A stretch of DNA of 42,047 nt, from positions 1-42,047 of the forward strand of contig JANRJB010000315.1 in NCBI GenBank assembly GCA_033764265.1, in the 5' to 3' direction. The notes below the pieces were generated by a model. That model made no database searches. It was not told the DNA's origin and saw only the letters and a program-made list of their open reading frames with translations. Position numbers and translations under genes: made by a program. Numbering within the stretch: the first letter of the stretch is position 1; each line of letters begins with the position of its first letter. Origin of the DNA: VGEM01 sp033764265 (lineage in GTDB: Bacteria > Pseudomonadota > Alphaproteobacteria > Rhodospirillales > Rhodospirillaceae). Below are positions 35,545 to 42,047 of the stretch, piece by piece.

Positions 35545-36581
35545 GACATGCGCTCCCGCGCCCTCAGCTGCGTGATGATGTCCTGCACGGCGGCATAGGT
35601 TTCCGCACCGCGCGGGGTTCGGGCTATCCAGCGATCGACCAGGGGCTTCACCGCGCCGCGCAGCGCGTCGATATCCTGCGCGCTGGGCTCGATGTAGACG
35701 ATGCGGCCCTCGGCGCGCAGGTTGGCGTCGATTTCGGCCACGCGCTGGTCGTAGGCGCCGCCGCCCAACAGCGCCAGGCGCTGGCCGCTGTGACGTTCGA
35801 TGATCTCCTTCAGGTCGTCCGGCAGGCCGTCCCAGCGCCGCCGGTTCATCATCAGCGCGAACAGCACCACGCCGAACGGCGCGTTGATCAGGTGCGTGGA
35901 CACGCGGTAGGTCTGGAACGTCTGCACCGCCACCAGACCCTGCACAGTGCCGTGAATGGTGTGCCGGCGCATCGCCTCGTAGACGTCGGCCGGAAACATG
36001 GCTTCGGCGGTGGCGCCCAGGCTCTCGATGAATTCGCCTTCCAGCCGGCCGGAGCTGCGAATCTTGAGGTTCTTGAGATCGGCGAAGCCGGCGACCGGCA
36101 CGCGCGTCAGCAGCGCGCCAGGTTCGGCCGACCAGATGCCGAGCAGTTTCACGTCGTCGAAGCCCTGGACCAGGCCGCGCCGGCACAGTTCCCACGCCAC
36201 CACCGAGGCCTCGGTGGCGCCGCGCGTCAGGAACGGCGTTTCAAGGATCTGCAGCTGGGGAAACTGGCCGGTGGTGTAGCTGGGCTGGGCGAAGGCGATG
36301 TCGGGTACGCCGGCGCGCAACAGATCGAACTGCGCATAGGGGCTGCGACCCAGCGAGCCGCCGGTGTAGACATCGAACGACAACCGGCCGGGGGCGTCTT
36401 TCTCGATTGCGGCCATCCACGGCTTGATGATGCGCGCGACCGAGTGGCTGACCGGTGCCAGGTACGTGGCGAGGCGCAGTCGCGACGGGACGGATTGCGC
36501 GCGCACGGTCGCACCGCCCGCCACACTGCCGACCACCACGGCCGCACCGGCGGACCGAAAAATACCACGGCGAGAGATCAT
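35541..36581 (-). CDS. dctP: TRAP transporter substrate-binding protein, DctP type
   Basis: A 346-aa periplasmic protein with a Tat-like signal (MISRRGIFRSAGAAVVVGSVAGG). Family pattern: LRLATYLAPVSHSVARIIKPWMAAIEKD, VYTGGSLGRSPYAQFDLLRAGVPDIAF, GFADLKNLKIRSSGRLEGEFIESLGATAEAMFPADVYEAM. The conserved Arg in KIRSSG binds the carboxylate of the ligand, so an organic acid is the likely substrate. It is the first gene of the TRAP operon; the response regulator gene upstream ends 13 bases away and may read through. Confidence 0.92.
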   Translation of the reverse strand: MISRRGIFRSAGAAVVVGSVAGGATVRAQSVPSRLRLATYLAPVSHSVARIIKPWMAAIEKDAPGRLSFDVYTGGSLGRSPYAQFDLLRAGVPDIAFAQPSYTTGQFPQLQILETPFLTRGATEASVVAWELCRRGLVQGFDDVKLLGIWSAEPGALLTRVPVAGFADLKNLKIRSSGRLEGEFIESLGATAEAMFPADVYEAMRRHTIHGTVQGLVAVQTFQTYRVSTHLINAPFGVVLFALMMNRRRWDGLPDDLKEIIERHSGQRLALLGGGAYDQRVAEIDANLRAEGRIVYIEPSAQDIDALRGAVKPLVDRWIARTPRGAETYAAVQDIITQLRARERMS

Positions 36582-36594
36582 GCGCGACAGACTA

Positions 36595-37530
36595 TCACGC
36601 GCTCCGGAACGCCGCGAGGTCGACCGCGCCTTCCTCTTCGTCGATGTGCGCGGGGCCGGTCTGCATGGCCATCTTGAAGGCGGCGGTCACCTTGCGGATC
36701 AGGTCGATGTCGGACTTGGTCGGGTCGTCATAGCGGTCCGAGATTTCCCGCACGTTGTCGGACAACTGCACGCACAGCGCGCCCAGCTGCTGGTCGCGCA
36801 GGCGCAGCGCGACGTCGGACGCCTCGGTCAGCACATCGGCCAGCGCGATCAGATCGTTCTGCACCTCGTCGCTGATGGCATTGCTGTCGTAGGCGCGCAC
36901 CAGGCGCTCGCACACTTCGCCGAGGCGGAAGCTCTGGCGGTCGAGCTTGGCCTGCAGCACGGCCTGCAGCGAGCCATCGACCGCCTCGCGCAGGGCGTGG
37001 CGATCGAACTCGCGGCCGTTGACCTTTTCCAGCACGGTGTTGAGCACCGGAATCCGGCGCACGCGACCGGTCAGCTCCATGTTCTTGCGCTGCGGGCCCA
37101 TGTAGGTGTCGGTCACCACGAACGGCTGGCGGTGGAAGGTGACGAGCTTGAGGCGTTCCTGGACCCGTTCGGGCGACAAAGGCTTGATGATGATGTCGTC
37201 GACCCCGGCGCGGATGGCGCGATCAAGGGAGTCGGGCCGGCCCGGGTTGATCAGCACCGTGATCAGCATGAACGGATTGTCGCTGAGCTTCTGGCTGCGG
37301 ATTTCGCGCACCAGCTCGAACACGTCAGCGTCGAAATCGTCGCCGATCACCAAGAGGTCCGGCGGCACCTGGAACATCAGTTCCTTCAGGCCGACCAGCG
37401 AGGAGTGACAGACGATCTGCGCCAAGCCCTGCGCCTTGAACATGTCGCGCAGCTGATTGCGCTCGTAATAGTTTTTCTCACCGATATAGACGGTGACCTT
37501 GCGCAAATTATCCTTGGGCAACGAGGGCAT
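36595..37530 (-). CDS. receiver-domain protein with helical C-terminal domain, copy 1
   Basis: A 311-aa cytoplasmic protein. An N-terminal CheY-like receiver (about 10-130) has the switch region PFMLITVL and the conserved Lys in DDIIIKPLSP, but the usual phospho-acceptor position reads PDLLVIGDD, with Gly (63) where Asp is expected and Asp at 64-65. Next is a linker with PFVVTDTYMGPQRKN, then an all-helical domain (about 180-300) without DNA-binding motif. I recall similar receiver proteins with a VTDYxGPxRR linker in other alphaproteobacteria. ATG 37530 was chosen; a GTG at 37545 is possible. It is a paralogue of the next gene upstream. Confidence 0.82.
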   Translation of the reverse strand: MPSLPKDNLRKVTVYIGEKNYYERNQLRDMFKAQGLAQIVCHSSLVGLKELMFQVPPDLLVIGDDFDADVFELVREIRSQKLSDNPFMLITVLINPGRPDSLDRAIRAGVDDIIIKPLSPERVQERLKLVTFHRQPFVVTDTYMGPQRKNMELTGRVRRIPVLNTVLEKVNGREFDRHALREAVDGSLQAVLQAKLDRQSFRLGEVCERLVRAYDSNAISDEVQNDLIALADVLTEASDVALRLRDQQLGALCVQLSDNVREISDRYDDPTKSDIDLIRKVTAAFKMAMQTGPAHIDEEEGAVDLAAFRSA

Positions 37531-37740
37531 CGGCCGCTCACCCACAAGCCTTTGTTTTCGCGCCTTTATCGCGACCCCAATCGCGCCGGGGCCGGCTCCC
37601 GGACAACATTGTCTCTATTCCGGATTGGACATGCAAGGTGGTGAGAAATTCGCGTAAAAGTCGAGACTTGAAGGGCCTGTTCCGATCCTCAAGCCATTGG
37701 ACTCGGCCGACTCCGCCCGGTCTGGGGGGCCGGCGACCGG

Positions 37741-38766
37741 TCAGGCCGGCTTGGTCAGGTCGTCGAGGCTGATGGTGACGTCGGAACCCTTCGCGCCGTC
37801 GGCGCCGGGCGGCGGCGCCGGCTTGGCGGCGTCGGCGGGAATGACGTTGGGCGAGAACCGCTTCTCGGTGGTCTGCTTGGCCATGTCGAATGCCCGCGTC
37901 AGCTTGCTGAGCAGCGCAAGCTGGGCGTCGGTCGGGTTCTCGTAGGCCTCGGCGAACTCCTCGACCTGACGGGCGAGATCGACGCACAGCGCGGCCAGGT
38001 CGGGCTCGTTGATCAGCCGGGCGGTGCCGGCGGCGTCCTCGAGCACGCTGACCAGCACCAGGATCTGGTCGTGAACTTCCTTGGTGACGCGCTTTTCGTC
38101 GTACGCCTTGCGGATCTGGTTGCAAATCCAGCTGAGCTTGAGGCCATGGCTGTCGAGCCGCGCGGTCATCACGTCGAGCTGACAGCGCTCGACCGCGCGG
38201 GTGATCTCGGCCGCGGAAATCTTGCGGCCCTCGACCTTGTCCTTGAGGGTGTTGACCACCGCGATCTGCCTGATCTTCGAGGGCCGCTCGCCGCCGCGGC
38301 GGCGTTCCGGGCCGACGTAGTCGGTGGTCACGATGAATGGGATGCGGTTGAAGGTGAAGAACTGGACCCGTTCCAACATGCGGCCCGGCGCGACCGGCTT
38401 GATCATCACGTCGTCCGCGCCGGCCAACAACGCCTTCTTGACGTTGGCGTCGCTGTCGCCGCCGACCATCATCGTGATCATGATGAACGGATTGCGACCG
38501 AAGCGGAAATGGCGGATGTCGCGCACCAGGTTGAACGCCGAGGCATGCATGTCGTCGGCCAGGATCAACAGGTCGGGCATCGCCTCGTTCATGGCCCCGA
38601 CCATGTCCTCGAAGCGGCCAAAGGTGCGGGTGCGCCGAAAGCCTTCGCCGCGCAGGATGGCGCGCATGCTTTCGCGCACCTGCTCGTTCGGTTCGCCCAG
38701 GAAGATGTCGACTTCGCCGCGGCGGTCCTTGTCGAAGCGACGATTGGCTGGATTGGAAGTATTCAT
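37741..38766 (-). CDS. receiver-domain protein with helical C-terminal domain, copy 2
   Basis: A 341-aa paralogue of the neighbouring gene. Receiver about 18-135: PDLLILADDMHASAFNL with Ala (70) at the phospho-acceptor position and Asp at 71-72, PFIMITMMVGG, and DDVMIKPVAP. The linker is PFIVTTDYVGPERR. The helical domain spans about 180-305. The extra C-terminal tail is Pro/Ala-rich and ends ISLDDLTKPA. No histidine kinase is in the window. The tandem pair, 210 bases apart, each with its own leader, may act as a phospho-relay, decoy or flagellar/stress output; nothing in the sequence decides this. Confidence 0.82.
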   Translation of the reverse strand: MNTSNPANRRFDKDRRGEVDIFLGEPNEQVRESMRAILRGEGFRRTRTFGRFEDMVGAMNEAMPDLLILADDMHASAFNLVRDIRHFRFGRNPFIMITMMVGGDSDANVKKALLAGADDVMIKPVAPGRMLERVQFFTFNRIPFIVTTDYVGPERRRGGERPSKIRQIAVVNTLKDKVEGRKISAAEITRAVERCQLDVMTARLDSHGLKLSWICNQIRKAYDEKRVTKEVHDQILVLVSVLEDAAGTARLINEPDLAALCVDLARQVEEFAEAYENPTDAQLALLSKLTRAFDMAKQTTEKRFSPNVIPADAAKPAPPPGADGAKGSDVTISLDDLTKPA

Positions 38767-38784
38767 TGGTCCCCAGACACCGGT

Positions 38785-38831
38785 AGCGCAAACGTGCGCT
38801 TTGTGCGAGTCGGGCGATCGCGCCGCCCGAC
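38785..38831. other. two small hairpins in the leader of copy 2
   Basis: AGCGCA/TGCGCT at 38785-38790 and 38795-38800 (AACG loop), and GTCGGGCG/CGCCCGAC at 38809-38816 and 38824-38831 (7-base loop), lie 18-65 bases upstream of the ATG at 38766. They could form RNA structure in the 5' leader or be regulator sites. There is no T-run. The rest of the 210-base gap shows nothing definite. Confidence 0.4.
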
Positions 38832-38976
38832 CGGGTGCGTTCTTGCGTCCTCAACCGCTGCTTAAGGCGATTCGGGCGGCAAAGCAACCATTCCGCGCGC
38901 CAGCGGCCCTGGGGAGGACGCCGGGGCGAATTAGATTCAAAAGACCGATCAAGAGTTTAGCCGGCGGTAGAGGCCG

Positions 38977-39213
38977 TCAGGCCGCAACGCCCCGCCACGC
39001 CGCCAGCGCGTGTTGCCGGCGGACGCGCGTCGACAGTTCGGCGAGATCGGTCTCGCGCAACGGCCCGCGCTTGGCGAGCAATTCCACCGCCAAATCCAAG
39101 TAGGGATCGTCGGTGGCGCGATGCGCCTCGGCAAAACGCAGATCGGCGATTGACGGGTGGGACGGCGTGGTCTGCTGGCGCCGATCCCGGACATCGACAG
39201 CTTTCAGATACAT
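38977..39213 (-). CDS. small hypothetical protein, 78 aa
   Basis: A soluble 78-aa protein. ATG 39213 follows GAGGAGAG, a strong ribosome binding site, which decides against the longer frame to 39270. The C-terminal two thirds form two or three helices (YLDLAVELLAKRGPLRETDLAELSTRVRRQHALAAW). No family is recognised. It lies upstream of the two receiver-domain genes on the same strand, 210 bases away. Confidence 0.6.
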   Translation of the reverse strand: MYLKAVDVRDRRQQTTPSHPSIADLRFAEAHRATDDPYLDLAVELLAKRGPLRETDLAELSTRVRRQHALAAWRGVAA

Positions 39214-39403
39214 CGGTCTCTCCTCGCCCATCCGCCGGCCGTGGCGCGTCACGTTGGGGACGCGATGCACGCCGGCGGTGGCCTAAGTGATAGGTGCAGA
39301 CCGCGCCGATTCAAGCGACACAATTGTAAATTCTGCCTCTCGCACTGCGGTTTTTTGCGCCGCGAAAATTATTGCGGCGCACAGCACGCGCACCTGACGC
39401 CTG

Positions 39404-40924
39404 TCAGTCGGCGAGATCGATGGCGTGATAGTTGATGATCAGGTTGAGCGGCCGGTAATCGCGCACGCGCGCGGACAGCCCGTCGATCATCACGGTTTCG
39501 TGCATGTAGAGCATCGGCGGGTCGTCGTGCAGGCGCTTGAGCAGCTGGCCGACGATGGCATTGCGCTTGGTCAGGTCGAACTCGGCCTGCGCGGCGCGGA
39601 TCGCCGGCACCATGTCGTCATCGCAGTAATAGCGTTCGCGGATCAGGCAGGCGGTGAACGGGCGCAACGCATCCAGGCTGGGCTTGACGTTGAAGTCGAT
39701 GTTGTAGGCCTGGCCGGCGAAACCACCGAAGTTGACCTTGCGGATCATCTCGGCGTTGGGGATCGAGCGCATCTCCAGGGTCACGCCGACCTGGGCCAGA
39801 TCCTGGGCCATGTACTGGAAGATGGCCGCGTCGGCGGCGCTGCCGCCCAGGATGGCCTCGGCCACGAACTTGAAGCCCGTGGGCACGCCCGCCTCGGCCA
39901 GCAGCGCGCGGGCCCGGTCTGGATCGTAGGCGAATGGCGCGAGCTTCGGGTCGAACCCGATGGCGAACGATGGCGCGGCCTGGCTGGCGGGCTTGGTCGC
40001 GCCTTCCAGCAAGGCCGCGATGTAGCGTTCCTTGTTGACGGCGTGATTGAGCGCGAGCCGCACGCGGCGGTCGTCGATCGGCGTGCCGGTATCTTTCAGG
40101 AACGCGAGCCCCATGGCGCCGGCACCGCGGCTGATGTGGTGGGTGTGCCCGGCGTCGTTCAGCGCGCGCACCTCCTCCGGGCCGATGACGATGGCCACAT
40201 CGGCATTTCCGGACAGGATGGCCTGGGCGCGGGTGAACGGATCGGGCAGCTTGAGGAATGTGAGCCGGTCGAGCTTGGGCGGAGTCCACGATCCGCGAAA
40301 CGCCGACAGTTCGATCTTGCTCGCGCCCCAGCTGTCGACCTTGAACGGCCCGGTACCGATCGGCGCACGGGCGAACCCGTCGGGGCCCAGCTTGCGCCAC
40401 TGGCCTGGTGCGACCATGCGCACGATGGCCAGCTCGCGCGGCAGCATGATGTTGGGGAACGCCGTGACGATATCGACGGTCAGGTCGTCGACCACGCGCA
40501 CCTGCTTGATCGCGTTGATCACCCGGGCGACCGACTCGCGCTGACCTTCCGGCGAGATCAGGTAGTCGAGATTGACCGCGACCGCTTCGGCGTTGAATGG
40601 CTCACCATTGGAGAAGGTGACGCCCGGCCGCAGATAGAAACGCCACGTCAGCGGATCGACGGACTCCCAGCGGGTGGCCAGCCACGGGATGGCCTCGGCG
40701 TTGTCGTCGACCAGCGTCAGCGGGTCGAACATCGCCGTCCAGATGTAGATTTCCGACGAACTGGTCGACCGGTGCACGTTACCCAGCGCCGCCGGTAGGC
40801 TGTAACTGGCCACGCGCACGTGTTTTTCGGCCGCCGCGGGCGCCGCGCAGGCCAGCGCGGCGCAGCCGAAAAGCGCGCGCACCAGCGCACGTTTGCTCAG
40901 GCGAAAGATCGGGCTATGGTGCAT
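39404..40924 (-). CDS. ABC transporter substrate-binding protein, family 5 (dipeptide/oligopeptide type)
   Basis: A 506-aa periplasmic protein with a signal peptide (ALVRALFGCAALACAAPAAA). The SBP_bac_5 pattern is clear: LTWRFYLRPGVTFSNGEPFNAEAVAVNLDYL, GTGPFKVDSWGASKIEL, DDRRVRLALNHAVNKERYIAALLEG, AFAYDPDRARALLAEAG. Such proteins bind peptides, opines, glutathione or other small ligands. No permease or ATPase gene is adjacent, so it must pair with a system elsewhere or be an orphan. ATG 40924 has no good Shine-Dalgarno. It is divergent from the RraA-like gene with only 33 bases between, so the promoters overlap. Confidence 0.9.
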   Translation of the reverse strand: MHHSPIFRLSKRALVRALFGCAALACAAPAAAEKHVRVASYSLPAALGNVHRSTSSSEIYIWTAMFDPLTLVDDNAEAIPWLATRWESVDPLTWRFYLRPGVTFSNGEPFNAEAVAVNLDYLISPEGQRESVARVINAIKQVRVVDDLTVDIVTAFPNIMLPRELAIVRMVAPGQWRKLGPDGFARAPIGTGPFKVDSWGASKIELSAFRGSWTPPKLDRLTFLKLPDPFTRAQAILSGNADVAIVIGPEEVRALNDAGHTHHISRGAGAMGLAFLKDTGTPIDDRRVRLALNHAVNKERYIAALLEGATKPASQAAPSFAIGFDPKLAPFAYDPDRARALLAEAGVPTGFKFVAEAILGGSAADAAIFQYMAQDLAQVGVTLEMRSIPNAEMIRKVNFGGFAGQAYNIDFNVKPSLDALRPFTACLIRERYYCDDDMVPAIRAAQAEFDLTKRNAIVGQLLKRLHDDPPMLYMHETVMIDGLSARVRDYRPLNLIINYHAIDLAD

Positions 40925-40957
40925 CGGCGTATCATAGCGCGGCGGGAGGGCAACGCC

Positions 40958-41644
40958 ATGAGCATCAACACCCACGTCATCGTGTCCGAGATCAGGCGGC
41001 CGGCGGCCGAGCTGGTCGCCAAGGTCGCCAAGCAACACGTCGGCGTGTCGGGCGCCGAAGCCGGCCCGCGCCAGATCATGCATCCCGACATCAAGCCGCT
41101 CGACCCCACCTGGCGCATCTGCGGCCCGGCGCTGACGGTGCGGCCGGAGTTCTGGTACGACCGCATGGTCGGCGAACTCGCGCCCAAGTACGTCAAGCCC
41201 GGCGACGTGATCGTGGTGGACGCCGGCGGCCACACCGAGGTCGCGGTCTGGGGCATGAGCATGTCGACCAGCGCCAAGGCGGCCGGCGCGGCCGGCGTGG
41301 TGATCGACGGCTCGACCATGAACACCGCGCTGCTCACGCGCGAGCGTCCGCAGTTGCCGATTTTCGCGCGGGGCGTGGCCCCGACCGCCACCACCTCCGA
41401 CGGCCCCGGGTCGATCAACGTGCCGGTGATCTGCGGCGGGGTGATCGTCAATCCCGGCGACATCATCCTGGCCGACAGTGATGGCGTGGTGGTGTTGCGC
41501 CCGGAAATCGCCGAGGCGATCATCCGCAACGCCGAGATCCACGACCGCGGCGAACAGGACCCGGAAATGCGCAAGAAGCCCTATTGGGAACGCCGCAAGG
41601 TCGAGGAACGCCTGCGCGCCATGAGCACGGTGACGTGGAAGTAG
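40958..41644 (+). CDS. RraA-like family protein without the aldolase Arg-Asp pair
   Basis: A 228-aa soluble protein of the RraA / HMG-aldolase family: RICGPALTV, KPGDVIVVDAGGHTEVAVWGM, AAGAAGVVIDGSTMN, PIFARGVAP, VNPGDIILADSDGVVVLRP. The aldolase signature D-G-x-x-R-D reads DGSTMN (117-122), so the substrate-binding Arg and metal-binding Asp are absent. RraA itself inhibits RNase E without catalysis, while others cleave 4-hydroxy-4-methyl-2-oxoglutarate. Here neither is certain. GGGAGGG precedes ATG 40958. It is divergent from the ABC binding protein. Confidence 0.88.
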   Translation: MSINTHVIVSEIRRPAAELVAKVAKQHVGVSGAEAGPRQIMHPDIKPLDPTWRICGPALTVRPEFWYDRMVGELAPKYVKPGDVIVVDAGGHTEVAVWGMSMSTSAKAAGAAGVVIDGSTMNTALLTRERPQLPIFARGVAPTATTSDGPGSINVPVICGGVIVNPGDIILADSDGVVVLRPEIAEAIIRNAEIHDRGEQDPEMRKKPYWERRKVEERLRAMSTVTWK

Positions 41645-41656
41645 TGGTGGACCAGT

Positions 41657-41910
41657 ATGGGCCTCTTTTCGTTCGTTGCGGATTGTAGGGGGTTACTCTT
41701 AGAAGTCAGATCTGTTTACAACCATTGGAAAATGCCGCTTACCCTTCACTTGCATCCGATCGTCGAAGTTGGATGGAGTTATTGGGGTCCCGTACTGATA
41801 GCTACGTGTTCGATTAAGACAAAGATTCGCCAGACCATTGAATTGATGTGCGTTGAATTAACGCACAAAGAAACTGGAAAAGTCTCCAAGTTCGACTGGC
41901 AATTCACTAG
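41657..41910 (+). pseudogene. AT-rich gene truncated by an IS insertion
   Basis: A frame starting at ATG 41657 encodes about 85 native residues (WKMPLTLHLHPIVEVGWSYW, CVELTHKETGKVSKFDW). It then runs into the IS sequence and ends with IS-derived residues at 41938. Its GC is low, like the gene at 32955, and it begins 12 bases after the RraA-like stop. The protein family is not recognised. Translated sequence beyond about 41910 belongs to the IS end, so the original C-terminus is lost or beyond the element. Confidence 0.55.
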
Positions 41911-42047
41911 GCGCTGTTTACAAAGTTGCATGACGTAAGCATTTGCGGATTGTAGCGAGATGCAGAGCATCGAGGAAGGACCGGGCCAACTTGTCGTAGC
42001 GCGTCGCGATGGCGCGGTTGACTTTGAGGTGGCCGATCATGCGTTCG
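41908..42047 (-). mobile_element. IS5-family insertion sequence, right end (runs off window)
   Basis: The element starts at about 41908-41911, right after or within CTAG, with the end GGCGCTGTTTACAAAG, likely its terminal repeat. It carries the last 42 codons of a transposase on the minus strand and disrupts the AT-rich gene. The other end, the second terminal repeat and the target duplication lie outside the window. Confidence 0.7.
41918..42047 (-). CDS. IS5-family transposase, C-terminal fragment (partial at window edge)
   Basis: Minus-strand frame with the C-terminal catalytic part of an IS5/IS427-type DDE transposase: ERMIGHLKVNRAIATRYDKL followed by ARSFLDALHLATIRKCLRH, ending TL and TAA at 41918-41920. 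The E-R-x(2)-G-x-L-K-x(2)-R-x-I-A-T-R-Y-D-K motif contains the third catalytic acid (Glu). The start is outside the window, so it cannot be told whether the transposase is intact. Confidence 0.85.
   Translation of the reverse strand, partial: ERMIGHLKVNRAIATRYDKLARSFLDALHLATIRKCLRHATL

Noticed and set aside
39356..39381. Perfect 8-bp hairpin TGCGCCGC/GCGGCGCA as a terminator
   Set aside because: The T-run lies before the stem on the plus strand and becomes an A-run after it on the minus strand, so it does not have terminator form for either direction.

Overview
The window is a high-GC chromosomal segment of a Gram-negative bacterium, most likely an alphaproteobacterium. Evidence is the hisG-hisD-UPF0262-phosphatase-maf-rng-yacG order (about 10.7-15.6 kb), the short form of HisG, a TonB-dependent receptor, twin-arginine signal peptides and TRAP transport genes. 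No rRNA, tRNA, CRISPR array or replication origin was recognised. The genus cannot be fixed from the sequence.

Layout. 0-1.3 kb: end of a Sel1-repeat gene, an unknown 204-aa protein and a possible 31-aa peptide. 1.6-8.1 kb: exported metallo-beta-lactamase-fold enzyme, double-VOC protein with a lysine tail, Sel1-like lipoprotein, a nitrilase-fold protein without its catalytic Cys and Lys, and a SulP-STAS-cNMP transporter. 8.3-15.6 kb: housekeeping block (small protein, dcd, murA, hisG, hisD, UPF0262, LMW phosphatase, maf, rng-type RNase, yacG), mostly with overlapping or nearly abutting reading frames. 15.7-25.4 kb: accessory metabolism, including GNAT, tannase-family esterase, a three-gene operon (alpha/beta hydrolase with His at the nucleophile position, SDR with Phe for Tyr, membrane protein), two SUMF1-domain proteins, a TetR/sterol-desaturase-like pair with two operators, an amidohydrolase-2 protein, a SinR/Cas2-like small protein and a 37-aa membrane peptide.

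25.4-31.7 kb is the most coherent possible new system. A UTRA-type GntR regulator heads an operon with two Tat-exported, M24 (pita-bread) hydrolases. This operon is divergent from a large TonB-dependent receptor, and a 21-bp palindrome with perfect 8-bp arms lies between them. It looks like a regulated outer-membrane uptake plus periplasmic processing unit for an unknown amide or peptide-like substrate.

31.8-42 kb: class III alcohol dehydrogenase, an AT-rich inserted gene, a TRAP operon (dctP-dctQ-dctM), two tandem receiver-domain paralogues whose usual phospho-acceptor Asp seems displaced, a small unknown protein, a dipeptide-type ABC binding protein, an RraA-like protein lacking the aldolase Arg-Asp pair, and an AT-rich gene cut by an IS5-type element that runs off the window.

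A recurring theme is enzyme folds whose textbook catalytic residues are replaced (nitrilase, alpha/beta hydrolase, SDR, RraA, amidohydrolase, SUMF1). Each was read directly from the sequence, but the resulting activities are unknown.
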